Shown: positions 1 to 5,451, counted from the stretch's first letter. The stretch is DNA of 5,451 nucleotides from JBJTIF01 sp046094825 (GCA_046094825.1 JBJTIF010000132.1:1-5451), one strand, 5' to 3'. A program made the numbers and translations. The notes: a model not told the origin generated them from the sequence alone.

Positions 1-132
1 GCGTCCCGGGCACGCTCGAGGAGCTCGTGGGCGGCGCGCGCCGCCGCCCGCCCCGATCTCGCCGCGCAGGCCGAGGTCCGGCTCGCGGACCTCGCGGACC
101 TCGGCGACGGCGCGGATCCCGGGGGCGACTAG
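1..132 (+). CDS. Possible 3' end of a convergent plus-strand gene (partial, unidentified)
   Basis: Plus-strand frame 1 is open from the window edge to a TAG at 130-132 and encodes about 43 residues rich in Ala, Arg, Leu and Asp, ending near L-A-D-L-A-D-L-G-D-G-A-D-P-G-G-D. The third codon positions are almost all G or C, as in the confident genes. The other frames here are also open and GC-rich, so this is weak evidence. If real, the gene converges with the MFS gene on the minus strand, and the two stop codons share the tetranucleotide CTAG at 129-132. The tail looks Ala-rich and helical, with no recognisable domain, so no function is proposed. The alternative is that the stretch is simply intergenic, or the 5' flank of something beyond the edge. 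Confidence 0.3.
   Translation, partial: ASRARSRSSWAARAAARPDLAAQAEVRLADLADLGDGADPGGD
72..94. terminator. GC-rich hairpin downstream of the left-hand MFS gene (candidate terminator)
   Basis: The arms CGAGGTCCG (72-80) and CGGACCTCG (86-94) are perfect 9-bp inverted repeats around a 5-nt loop. They lie 35 nt beyond the minus-strand MFS stop codon, where a terminator for the padR-ino1-MFS unit would be expected. No T-tract follows on either strand, so a classical intrinsic terminator is not shown, although T-poor hairpins are often proposed as terminators in high-GC actinobacteria. If the possible plus-strand gene is real, the hairpin lies inside its last codons. Confidence 0.3.
82..108. repeat. 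Three 9-nt tandem units
   Basis: The 9-mer CTCGCGGAC occurs twice in a row (82-90 and 91-99) and is followed by a diverged third copy, CTCGGCGAC (100-108). In plus frame 1 this encodes Leu-Ala-Asp, Leu-Ala-Asp, Leu-Gly-Asp, so it may be a simple codon-level repeat at the C-terminus of the possible plus-strand gene. The second unit also supplies an alternative right arm for the hairpin at 72-94. Confidence 0.6.
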
Positions 133-1565
133 CCCCGCAGCTCGCGGTCGAGCGACCAGTCGCCGGCCGCCGCCGCCTGCGACACGTCGATGACGGTGCC
201 GTCGGCGAGCGCGAGTCGCAGGCAGCGCCGGCCGCCGTCCTCCCACGCGTGTCGGACGGTCACGGGCTCGAGGACGCCGCCCCAGCGGATCTCCACCGGC
301 ACGCCGCCCTCCTCGCGGACCGCGATCTGCGGTTCGCGACCGAGCCGCCAGGGCAGCACCGGCGCCCACAGGAGGAAGATCGCCCCGACGAGGACGACGA
401 CGCCGGCGTCGCCGAGGAGCGGGATGAGCGGCACCGCGAGGAACCCCGCCGCGGTCCGCGCCATGTTGAACCCGAGGTCGTAGACGGCGAAGACGCGTCC
501 TCGGAACCCGTCGGGGATCGAGGATTGCACGATCGTGTCCGTCGCGATCTTCTTCCACGCGTACGTGAGGCCGATCGCGAAGCTCGCGAGGAGCACCGAG
601 ACGCCGGTGATCCGCGTCGAGACCGCGAGGAGCGCGAGTCCGCCGAGCGCGAAGGATCCCGCGACGATTCGTTCCTTGCGGAAGCGTTCCTCGAGCGCGC
701 CGACCGTGAGGATGCCGAGGAGGACGCCGATGCCGCCCGCGCCGACGAGGTCGGAGAACGACCCGACCCCTTCGCCGAAGCGGTCGCGGAACACGACGAG
801 CGACAGGACGAGGACGAGGCCCTGGCCCGTCTGGTCGAGCGTGATCCCGGTGATCGGCCAGATCGCGCGCGGCGTGGCGGCCAGGCGCCGGATGCCGTCC
901 GCGAACCCCCGGGCGACGACGCCGAGCTCGCTCAGGACCCGTCGCTCGGGCAGCGTGTGCGGGACGAGGGGATCGAGGATCCGCGACGCGAACCACGACG
1001 CGAGGAGCCAGAGCGCGGCGGTCACGACGAGCACGGGGACCGAGCTGCCCGCGGCTTCGGCGATCTTGCCGCCCGTGAAGACCCCGACGAGCAGCGCGAA
1101 CGTCCCGCCGACCGCGGTCATCGAGTTCGCGACGAGGAGGTCGGCGGTGGGCACGAGCCGCGGCACGACTGCGCTCGCCGTCGAGAGGTAGAAGCGGTTC
1201 ACCGACAGGACGAACAGGGCGCCCGCGAAGAACGCCGCGGGGACGCGGTCCGGATCGACGAGCACGAGCCAGACGGCGGCCGCGCGGATCCACGGCGCGA
1301 GCAGGAGGATCCGGCGCCGAGACCACCGGTCGATGAACACGCCGGCGAAGGGACCGAGGAGCGAGAACGGCAGCGCGACGATGAGCGTCGCGATCGCGAA
1401 GTCGAGCGCCGTGTCCGCCCGTTCGGGGGAGAACACGAACGATGCGACGAGCGAGGCCTGGAACAGCCCGTCACCGCACTGGCTCGCGAGCCGGATGCCG
1501 AACAGGCGACGGAAGTCGCCGTGCCGCAGCGCCTCGTGCGCCCGTGCGAAGGCTCCCGGGGCCAC
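129..1565 (-). CDS. MFS transporter with a soluble C-terminal extension
   Basis: This is a 478-residue major facilitator superfamily permease with a GTG start at 1563-1565. About twelve hydrophobic segments run from roughly residue 20 to 408. The MFS loop 2-3 signature is clear at residues 71-85 (G-P-F-A-G-V-F-I-D-R-W-S-R-R-R), and the organisation resembles the EntS-like MFS_3 drug/siderophore exporter group, so export is more likely than uptake. The substrate cannot be told from sequence. The last 70 residues or so (409-478) are not membrane-like: they are charged, alternate like beta strands, and end in G-D-W-S-L-D-R-E-L-R-G. I do not recognise this domain with certainty. The gene starts 10 nt after the ino1 stop and has only a weak ribosome site, so it probably depends on read-through or translational coupling from ino1. 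That places the transporter under the same control as inositol phosphate synthesis. Confidence 0.9.
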   Translation of the reverse strand: MAPGAFARAHEALRHGDFRRLFGIRLASQCGDGLFQASLVASFVFSPERADTALDFAIATLIVALPFSLLGPFAGVFIDRWSRRRILLLAPWIRAAAVWLVLVDPDRVPAAFFAGALFVLSVNRFYLSTASAVVPRLVPTADLLVANSMTAVGGTFALLVGVFTGGKIAEAAGSSVPVLVVTAALWLLASWFASRILDPLVPHTLPERRVLSELGVVARGFADGIRRLAATPRAIWPITGITLDQTGQGLVLVLSLVVFRDRFGEGVGSFSDLVGAGGIGVLLGILTVGALEERFRKERIVAGSFALGGLALLAVSTRITGVSVLLASFAIGLTYAWKKIATDTIVQSSIPDGFRGRVFAVYDLGFNMARTAAGFLAVPLIPLLGDAGVVVLVGAIFLLWAPVLPWRLGREPQIAVREEGGVPVEIRWGGVLEPVTVRHAWEDGGRRCLRLALADGTVIDVSQAAAAGDWSLDRELRG

Positions 1566-1575
1566 CCCGGAGGAC

Positions 1576-2700
1576 CTAGGCCTCGGCCGGGACGTCGAAG
1601 AAGGCGGTCCAGTCGGCCGCCTTGCTCGCGCCGTTGCCGAGGATGAACTCCTCGACCATCTCGCGCGCGGCCTCGTCGCTGAACTGCACCGGGGGCGACT
1701 TCATGAAGTAGGCGCTCGGCCCGATGAGCGGCCCGCCCACGCCCCGGTCGAGCGCGAGCTTCGCGCACCGGAGGGCGTCGATGACGATCCCGGCGGAGTT
1801 CGGCGAGTCCCAGACCTCGAGCTTCAGCTCGATCGTGAGCGGCACGTCGCCGAACGAGGTGCCCTCGAGGCGGATCTGCGCCCACTTGCGATCCTCGAGC
1901 CACGGCACGTGGTCGCTCGGCCCGATGTGGATGTCCTGCTTCGGCAGGGCCTTGCGCATCTGCGACTGCACCGACTGGGTCTTCGAGACCTTCTTCGAGG
2001 CGAGGCGCTCGCGCTCGAGCATGTTCATGAAGTCCATGTTGCCGCCGAAGTTCAGCTGGTACGTGCGGTCGAGGTGGACGCCCCGGTCCTCGAAGAGCTT
2101 CGTGAGGACGCGGTGGACGATCGTCGCGCCGACCTGGCTCTTGATGTCGTCGCCGACGATCGGCACGCCCGCCTCGGAGAACTTCTTCGCCCAGACGACG
2201 TCGGAGGCGATGAAGACCGGGAGGCAGTTCACGAACGCCACGCCGGCGTCGATCGCGCACTGCGCGTAGAACTTCGCGGCCTCCTCCGAGCCGACCGGGA
2301 GGTAGCAGACGAGGACGTCGGCGCCGGACTCCTTCAGGGTCCGCACGACGTCGACCTCAGGGGCGTCGGACTCCACGATGACCTGGCGGTAGTACGTGCC
2401 GAGGCCGTCGAGCGTCCGGCCGCGGGAGACCTGCACGCCGAGGTGCGGGATCTCCGCGAAGCGGATCGTGTTGTTCGGCTCGGAGACGAGCGCCTCGGAG
2501 AGGTCGCGGCCGACCTTCTTCGCGTCCACGTCGAACGCGGCGACGACCTCGACGTCACGGATGTGGTAGCCGCCGAGGTCGACGTGCATGAGGCCCGGCA
2601 CCGTGTCCTCGGGGGAGGCGTCGCGGTAGTACTCGAGGCCCTGGACGAGGGACGACGCGCAGTTGCCGGCGCCGACGATGGCGATGCGGACCTTGCTCAT
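1576..2700 (-). CDS. ino1: Inositol-3-phosphate synthase (myo-inositol-1-phosphate synthase)
   Basis: This 374-residue cytoplasmic enzyme converts glucose 6-phosphate to 1D-myo-inositol 3-phosphate through an NAD-dependent oxidation, aldol cyclisation and reduction. The product feeds phosphatidylinositol and mycothiol in actinobacteria. The N-terminal Rossmann motif is V-G-A-G-N-C-A-S-S-L (residues 9-18). The family core G-D-D-I-K-S-Q-V-G-A-T covers 183-193, with Lys187 at a conserved active-site lysine position. N-F-G-G-N-M-D-F (217-224), the lysine cluster S-K-K-V-S-K-T (235-241) and K-L-E-V-W-D-S-P-N-S-A-G (293-304) follow. The length fits the short actinobacterial form (about 360-375 residues) rather than the longer eukaryotic form, and it appears complete. 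The ATG at 2698-2700 is fixed by the N-terminal M-S-K-V-R-I-A-I-V-G and a strong ribosome site. It overlaps the padR stop by 4 nt, and an MFS gene follows 10 nt downstream. Confidence 0.97.
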   Translation of the reverse strand: MSKVRIAIVGAGNCASSLVQGLEYYRDASPEDTVPGLMHVDLGGYHIRDVEVVAAFDVDAKKVGRDLSEALVSEPNNTIRFAEIPHLGVQVSRGRTLDGLGTYYRQVIVESDAPEVDVVRTLKESGADVLVCYLPVGSEEAAKFYAQCAIDAGVAFVNCLPVFIASDVVWAKKFSEAGVPIVGDDIKSQVGATIVHRVLTKLFEDRGVHLDRTYQLNFGGNMDFMNMLERERLASKKVSKTQSVQSQMRKALPKQDIHIGPSDHVPWLEDRKWAQIRLEGTSFGDVPLTIELKLEVWDSPNSAGIVIDALRCAKLALDRGVGGPLIGPSAYFMKSPPVQFSDEAAREMVEEFILGNGASKAADWTAFFDVPAEA

Positions 2701-3299
2701 GTGGTGCGCTCCTTCCTGCGGATGGCACGCGCTTCGCGGGCCGAGGCCCGCCGCGTCCGTCCGTCCGTGGTCGTCGTGATCTGGAGTCGCTCGGCGGCGA
2801 TGAGGCCGTCGAGCCATGCGATGTCCTGTGCGGTGACGTCCCGCCCGTGCTGCATGAGCGAGCGCGTGTAGGGGTCGTCGGTGTCCTCGCCGTCCCGGAG
2901 GCTCGACGTGATCGTGGAGAGGCGCTCCTCGAGCGAGGCGCGTCGGCGCTCGAGCACCCGGATCCGGGTGTCGGGCGCGAGGTACCGGAAGAACGCGAGG
3001 CGGATCCGGAACCGGGTGTCCTCCGTCGAGGAGTCGCTGCCGACCTCCTCGAGGAGCTTCAGGAAGAGCCGCTCGCCGTCCTCGGTGATCCGGTAGACGT
3101 GCTTGCGACGCGCGAGCGTCGCGACGTCGCCGGTCACCTGCTCGACGGCCCCCTGGCGCTCGAGGCGCTTCAGCGTGGGGTAGAGCGACCCGTACGAGAC
3201 CCTCCAGAAGCCCCCGAGCGTTCGGGTGAGGCGCTTCGAGAGCTCGTAGCCGTGCATCGAGCGGTCCTTCAGCAGGCCGAGGATCGCGAGCTCGAGCAT
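2697..3299 (-). CDS. PadR-family transcriptional regulator
   Basis: This 200-residue DNA-binding protein has an N-terminal PadR winged helix-turn-helix, roughly residues 1-85. Signature elements are M-L-E-L-A-I-L-G-L-L at the start, H-G-Y-E-L (16-20), the recognition helix Y-G-S-L-Y-P-T-L-K-R-L-E (36-47), and the wing ending in R-K-H-V-Y-R-I-T-E-D-G (65-75). The second half is charged and helical (about 95-175), like the coiled-coil dimerisation domain of long (Vir-type, subfamily 1) PadR proteins, and ends in a basic tail. The ATG at 3297-3299 begins the canonical N-terminus, with AGGGAG 10 nt upstream. The stop overlaps the ino1 start as ATGA. The same order, PadR protein then ino1, is recalled from M. 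tuberculosis Rv0047c-Rv0046c. Likely role: repressor of its own operon, controlling inositol phosphate synthesis. The effector is unknown. Confidence 0.93.
   Translation of the reverse strand: MLELAILGLLKDRSMHGYELSKRLTRTLGGFWRVSYGSLYPTLKRLERQGAVEQVTGDVATLARRKHVYRITEDGERLFLKLLEEVGSDSSTEDTRFRIRLAFFRYLAPDTRIRVLERRRASLEERLSTITSSLRDGEDTDDPYTRSLMQHGRDVTAQDIAWLDGLIAAERLQITTTTDGRTRRASAREARAIRRKERTT
2709..2717 (-). promoter_or_regulatory. Strong Shine-Dalgarno of ino1, inside the padR 3' end
   Basis: On the minus strand AGGAAGGAG ends 8 nt before the ino1 ATG. It is the best ribosome site in the window and lies within the last codons of the regulator gene. Together with the ATGA overlap it decides the ino1 start and suggests both translational coupling to padR and efficient independent initiation, which would let the enzyme be made in excess over its regulator. 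Confidence 0.8.
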
Positions 3300-3322
3300 C
3301 GTGGGGGGTCTCCCTGCCGCCG

Positions 3323-3341
3323 GTCCGGAGATGTTCCGGAC
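3323..3341. promoter_or_regulatory. Palindrome in the padR leader (candidate operator 1)
   Basis: GTCCGGA-gatgt-TCCGGAC is a perfect inverted repeat with 7-bp arms and a 5-nt centre, lying 24 nt upstream of the padR ATG and downstream of the candidate promoter. A dimeric winged-helix repressor would fit such a site. The centre contains ATGT, a half-site often seen in PadR operators (ATGT/ACAT). Two more ATGT words lie in the same leader at 3344-3347 and 3359-3362. Function is inferred from position and symmetry only. Confidence 0.5.
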
Positions 3342-3346
3342 GGATG

Positions 3347-3359
3347 TATCGGCCCGATA
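3347..3359. promoter_or_regulatory. Palindrome at the predicted padR transcription start (candidate operator 2)
   Basis: TATCGG-c-CCGATA is a perfect 13-bp inverted repeat with a single central base. It is AT-richer than its surroundings and lies directly downstream of the proposed -10 element, where a bound repressor would block initiation. It is flanked on both sides by ATGT words. With the second palindrome 5 bp away it could form a paired operator for autoregulation by the PadR protein. Confidence 0.45.
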
Positions 3360-3389
3360 TGTCTACCCGCAAGCCCCGGGGACCGTCAA
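3360..3389 (-). promoter_or_regulatory. Candidate promoter of the padR-ino1-MFS unit
   Basis: On the minus strand TTGACG (3384-3389) is a good -35 element. After an 18-nt spacer comes TAGACA (3360-3365), a partial match to the -10 consensus. The rest of the intergenic region is too GC-rich to offer a better match. The predicted start would fall near 3353, inside candidate operator 2. The weak -10 keeps confidence moderate. No terminator for the upstream MFS gene is visible in the 116-nt gap, so some read-through is possible. Confidence 0.45.
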
Positions 3390-3415
3390 CCGACCGCGGG
3401 GGCTCGGCGGGAGGC

Positions 3416-4648
3416 TCAGGCGGGAGGAACGGGGACCGGGTGGCGACCCATCCGGAGGGCCGCGAGGGCCGAGAGCGTGCCCACGACCCCGCAGGCGATC
3501 CACGGCCACGAGGGGTCGAGGCCGTAGAGGGCCGTGCCCGCGATCGGACCGATGAGGAGCGAGGCCCCGAGCGCGGCGGCCTCGGTCGCCTGGTACCGCC
3601 CGCGCGCATGGAGCGGTGCGCGGTCCGCGACGGTCGCGGAGGCCACCGGCCGGATCGTCATCTCGCCGAGGGTCCAGACGACGACCATCGCGACGAGCGC
3701 GGGCACCGATCGGGCGACGAGGAGGGAGACGAAGGCGAGCCCGACGAGCGCCTGGCCGACGGCGAAGACCCGCGGACGGGGGAACCGTCGCGTCACGGCG
3801 ATCACCGCGACCTCGACGGTCACGACGAGGACGCCGTTCAGCGACTGGAGGAGCCCGTACGTCGACGCGGGGAACCCGAGGTCGCGGATGTGGAGCGGGA
3901 GCGCCGCGATGTTCTGCGAGTACACGAGCCCACCGAGGAACGTCGCGAGGAGGAAGGCGAGGAACCCCCGGTCCGCGAGGACGGAGGCGCGCGCGGTCGG
4001 GAGGTGCCGCTCGGCGTGGCGCGCGGTCCGTACCCCGTGCGGGAGGAACGCGAGGGCGACGCCCGCGAACAGGAGCGAGGTCGCCGCGTCGCCGAGGAAC
4101 AGGAGGTCGAACGAGCGGTCGACGAGGAACCCCCCGATCGCGAGACCGGCGGCCCACCCGGCGTTCGTCGAGATGCGCCACAGCGTGTACCCGAGGACCC
4201 GGAGGTCGGGCCCGAGGAGGTCCGCGATGAGCGCCTTCGACGCCGGCTGCGCCATGTCGCCGAAGAGACCGATCGCGATCACGCAGAGGTAGATCGCGAC
4301 GAGCGATTCCGACCGCCAGAGCAGGAGGGTGCCGATCGCGGCCCCGCTCATCGAGATCGCGATCGTGGTCCGCCGCCCGATGCGGTCGGCGAGGAGGCCG
4401 CCGAGCAGCCGCGCCGGGAGGGCGCCGACCGCGTACATCGCGACGGCGACGCCCGCGGCGGCCGGCGGTTCGCCCCGGCCGGTGAGGTAGAGCGTGAGGA
4501 AGGGGAAGACGAACGTCCCCGCCCGGTTCACGAACCCCGCGCCGAAGAGCACCCACGCGGCACGGGGCATGCGGCGGAGCTGCTCGCGGAACCGCGGCGC
4601 GCCGGGGGAGGAACCGGGGGCCGCGGGCGCTGCGGGCGTGTCCGACAC
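3416..4648 (-). CDS. MFS transporter (probable efflux permease)
   Basis: This is a 410-residue major facilitator superfamily permease predicted to cross the membrane about twelve times. A hydrophilic Pro/Ala/Ser-rich leader of some 28 residues precedes the first helix (A-A-W-V-L-F-G-A-G-F-V). The loop 2-3 signature G-G-L-L-A-D-R-I-G-R-R is at 83-93. Length and pattern fit proton-driven MFS_1 efflux carriers, but the substrate is unknown. I chose the GTG at 4646-4648 because it follows the PAC2 stop by 14 nt and has AGGCGG at 4659-4664 with suitable spacing. The ATG at residue 27 has no visible ribosome site and would remove the basic segment before the first helix. The frame stays open upstream over the PAC2 gene, but that part reads as Arg/Pro-rich antisense-like sequence. 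It is probably co-transcribed with PAC2 and is clearly different in sequence from the other MFS gene in the window. Confidence 0.9.
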   Translation of the reverse strand: MSDTPAAPAAPGSSPGAPRFREQLRRMPRAAWVLFGAGFVNRAGTFVFPFLTLYLTGRGEPPAAAGVAVAMYAVGALPARLLGGLLADRIGRRTTIAISMSGAAIGTLLLWRSESLVAIYLCVIAIGLFGDMAQPASKALIADLLGPDLRVLGYTLWRISTNAGWAAGLAIGGFLVDRSFDLLFLGDAATSLLFAGVALAFLPHGVRTARHAERHLPTARASVLADRGFLAFLLATFLGGLVYSQNIAALPLHIRDLGFPASTYGLLQSLNGVLVVTVEVAVIAVTRRFPRPRVFAVGQALVGLAFVSLLVARSVPALVAMVVVWTLGEMTIRPVASATVADRAPLHARGRYQATEAAALGASLLIGPIAGTALYGLDPSWPWIACGVVGTLSALAALRMGRHPVPVPPA

Positions 4649-4662
4649 GGGGTCGTGTCCGC

Positions 4663-5451
4663 CTACGGTCGACCGGGCTCGCCGCCCGGCTGCCCGCCCG
4701 CCGGACCGCCGGCCTGCCCGCGGAGGAAGCGCTCGATCTCGGCGGCGAGCTCGTCGCCGCTCGGGAGCGGACCGGGGGCCACCTCGTCGCCGGCGGAGGA
4801 CTCGAGCCGTGCGACGTAGGCCCGCGAGTCCTCGTCGGCCGCCACCGCGGCGTCGAGCCGCTCGCGCTGCGTCGCGGCCTCGTCGGCGAGGTCGCCGGTC
4901 GGGAACGCGACGCCGAGGTGGCGGCCGGCGAACTCGAGGAGCGTGATCGTCGCGGTCGGGTAGGGACCGCCGACGTAGTGCGGGATCTGCGCGTAGTAGC
5001 CGACCGACGGGATGCCGTGGTCGTTCGCGATCGCCTCGACCGCCGAGAGCGCGGCCGACGGCACGCGGAGGAGGCCCGGGGGTCCCGCGGTCTCGCCGTG
5101 GCGGAGGAGGTCGGGCGCGGAGGCGGTCGACAGGACGGGGACGGGTCGGGTGTGCGGCGTCGCGCCGGGGATCGCGCCGAGGCTGATCCACTCGACGACC
5201 CCGAGCCGGAGCGCGAGCTCGGCGAGGTCGCGGCCGAGTTCGCGCCAACGGACATCCGGTTCGGGGCCGACGAGGACGAGGAGGTCGCGCCCGGAGACGC
5301 GCGCGTGTCGGATCGCGAGGTCGGGCCAGACGAGGTTGCGCGTCGTGCCGTCGACGATGTCGAGGACCGGTCGGCGCGCGCGGTAGTCCACGAGATCGTC
5401 TCGTTCGATCCCGCCGATCTCTTCGACTACCGCTCGCGCGGTGCCTGCGTG
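4663..5451 (-). CDS. PAC2-family protein, 5' end cut by the window
   Basis: The minus frame is open from the window edge (5451) to a TAG at 4663-4665, giving 262 residues with no start of its own. The GTG at 5389-5391 lies in the middle of the conserved V-D-Y-R-A-R-R-P block and is not a real start. Family features are that block, then V-D-G-T-T-R-N-L-V-W-P, G-P-E-P-D-V-R-W-R-E-L, S-L-G-A-I-P, P-H-T-R-P-V-P-V, V-G-Y-Y-A-Q-I-P-H-Y-V, and a C-terminal L-P-S-G-D-E-L-A-A-E-I-E-R-F-L-R before a Gly/Pro-rich tail. This is the actinobacterial PAC2 (proteasome assembly chaperone-like) group that includes Rv2125, whose biochemical role I do not know to be settled. Perhaps 30 or more N-terminal residues are missing. 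A palindrome disturbs the N-terminal motif. The MFS gene follows after 14 nt. From memory, homologues neighbour mycothiol gene mshC in some actinobacteria. Confidence 0.88.
   Translation of the reverse strand, partial: HAGTARAVVEEIGGIERDDLVDYRARRPVLDIVDGTTRNLVWPDLAIRHARVSGRDLLVLVGPEPDVRWRELGRDLAELALRLGVVEWISLGAIPGATPHTRPVPVLSTASAPDLLRHGETAGPPGLLRVPSAALSAVEAIANDHGIPSVGYYAQIPHYVGGPYPTATITLLEFAGRHLGVAFPTGDLADEAATQRERLDAAVAADEDSRAYVARLESSAGDEVAPGPLPSGDELAAEIERFLRGQAGGPAGGQPGGEPGRP
5374..5439. repeat. 66-bp imperfect palindrome inside the PAC2 coding region
   Basis: The two halves are symmetric about 5406/5407. GCGGTAGTC (5380-5388) mirrors GACTACCGC (5425-5433), GAGATCG (5392-5398) mirrors CGATCTC (5415-5421), and GCGCG (5374-5378) mirrors CGCGC (5435-5439). 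Matching 3-nt mismatched gaps separate the first two pairs of arms. The symmetry axis falls between codons in a codon-aligned phase, so both strands encode a D-Y-R motif here. This is far longer than the chance palindromes elsewhere in the window. Confidence 0.8.

Noticed and set aside
30..45. Perfect 16-bp palindrome GGCGGCGCGCGCCGCC
   Set aside because: It has no loop and consists only of GC-rich, Ala/Arg-codon-like words. Such runs arise by composition in this DNA, and no promoter or terminator context was seen.
27..1646. A 539-codon open frame on the plus strand opposite the left-hand MFS gene
   Set aside because: Its product is almost entirely Arg, Glu, Asp, Pro and Ala with no domain, as expected for an antisense frame in GC-rich DNA. 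The minus strand encodes a clear membrane transporter over the same bases.
1333..2871. A 512-codon plus-strand frame across ino1 and part of padR
   Set aside because: It is antisense to the strongly conserved ino1 sequence, and its low-complexity Glu/Arg/Val/Asp composition shows no domain.
2701..3609. Upstream in-frame extension of ino1, which would give a 677-residue protein
   Set aside because: The ino1 frame happens to stay open through padR, but the added part is Arg/Pro-rich without homology. The ATG at 2698-2700 has a strong ribosome site and the family's normal N-terminus.
3344..4819. A 491-codon plus-strand frame opposite the second MFS gene
   Set aside because: It has the same Arg/Glu/Asp/Gly-rich antisense composition, and the opposite strand carries a clear MFS protein with its signature motif.
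4649..5248. Upstream extension of the second MFS gene to about 610 residues
   Set aside because: The extra 200 residues overlap the conserved PAC2 coding sequence in another frame and are Arg/Pro-rich. The GTG at 4646-4648 gives the normal MFS length.
1..5451. A CRISPR array, transposon, prophage piece, tRNA/rRNA or riboswitch
   Set aside because: I saw no spaced repeats, transposase or integrase motifs, terminal inverted repeats or cloverleaf sequence. The window is ordinary tightly packed chromosomal coding DNA apart from the points listed.

Overview
The window is very GC-rich, with G or C at almost every third codon position. It reads as chromosomal DNA of an actinomycete-type bacterium (Actinomycetota), possibly a deep-branching or uncultured lineage. 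The basis is the gene content: a short actinobacterial-type inositol-3-phosphate synthase preceded by a PadR-family regulator, an order I recall from Mycobacterium tuberculosis (Rv0047c-Rv0046c), and an actinobacterial PAC2-family protein. I cannot name a genus.

All five well-supported genes lie on the minus strand. In transcription order (right to left) they are: a PAC2-family protein whose 5' end is cut by the window edge (4663-5451); a 410-aa MFS transporter 14 nt downstream (3416-4648); a 116-nt intergenic region with a candidate promoter and two palindromes; padR-type regulator (2697-3299); ino1 (1576-2700), whose ATG overlaps the padR stop as ATGA; and a second, unrelated MFS transporter starting 10 nt after ino1 (129-1565). 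The last 128 bases on the left hold a GC-rich hairpin and possibly the 3' end of a convergent plus-strand gene.

There appear to be two transcription units. PAC2-MFS form the first. padR-ino1-MFS form the second, with a promoter and probable operators in the 3300-3415 gap. The theme of the second unit is regulated synthesis of myo-inositol-3-phosphate, the precursor of phosphatidylinositol and mycothiol in actinobacteria, with a co-expressed membrane transporter that carries an unusual soluble C-terminal tail. From memory, PAC2 genes sit next to mycothiol gene mshC in some actinobacteria, so the neighbourhood may be loosely linked to inositol/thiol metabolism. That is inference.

The most unusual sequence feature is a 66-bp imperfect palindrome inside the PAC2 coding region (5374-5439). 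There the antisense strand, in the codon-aligned phase, reads more like the PAC2 family motif than the sense strand does. This suggests a small in-frame inversion between inverted repeats, or an assembly artefact. No RNA genes, mobile elements or CRISPR arrays were seen.
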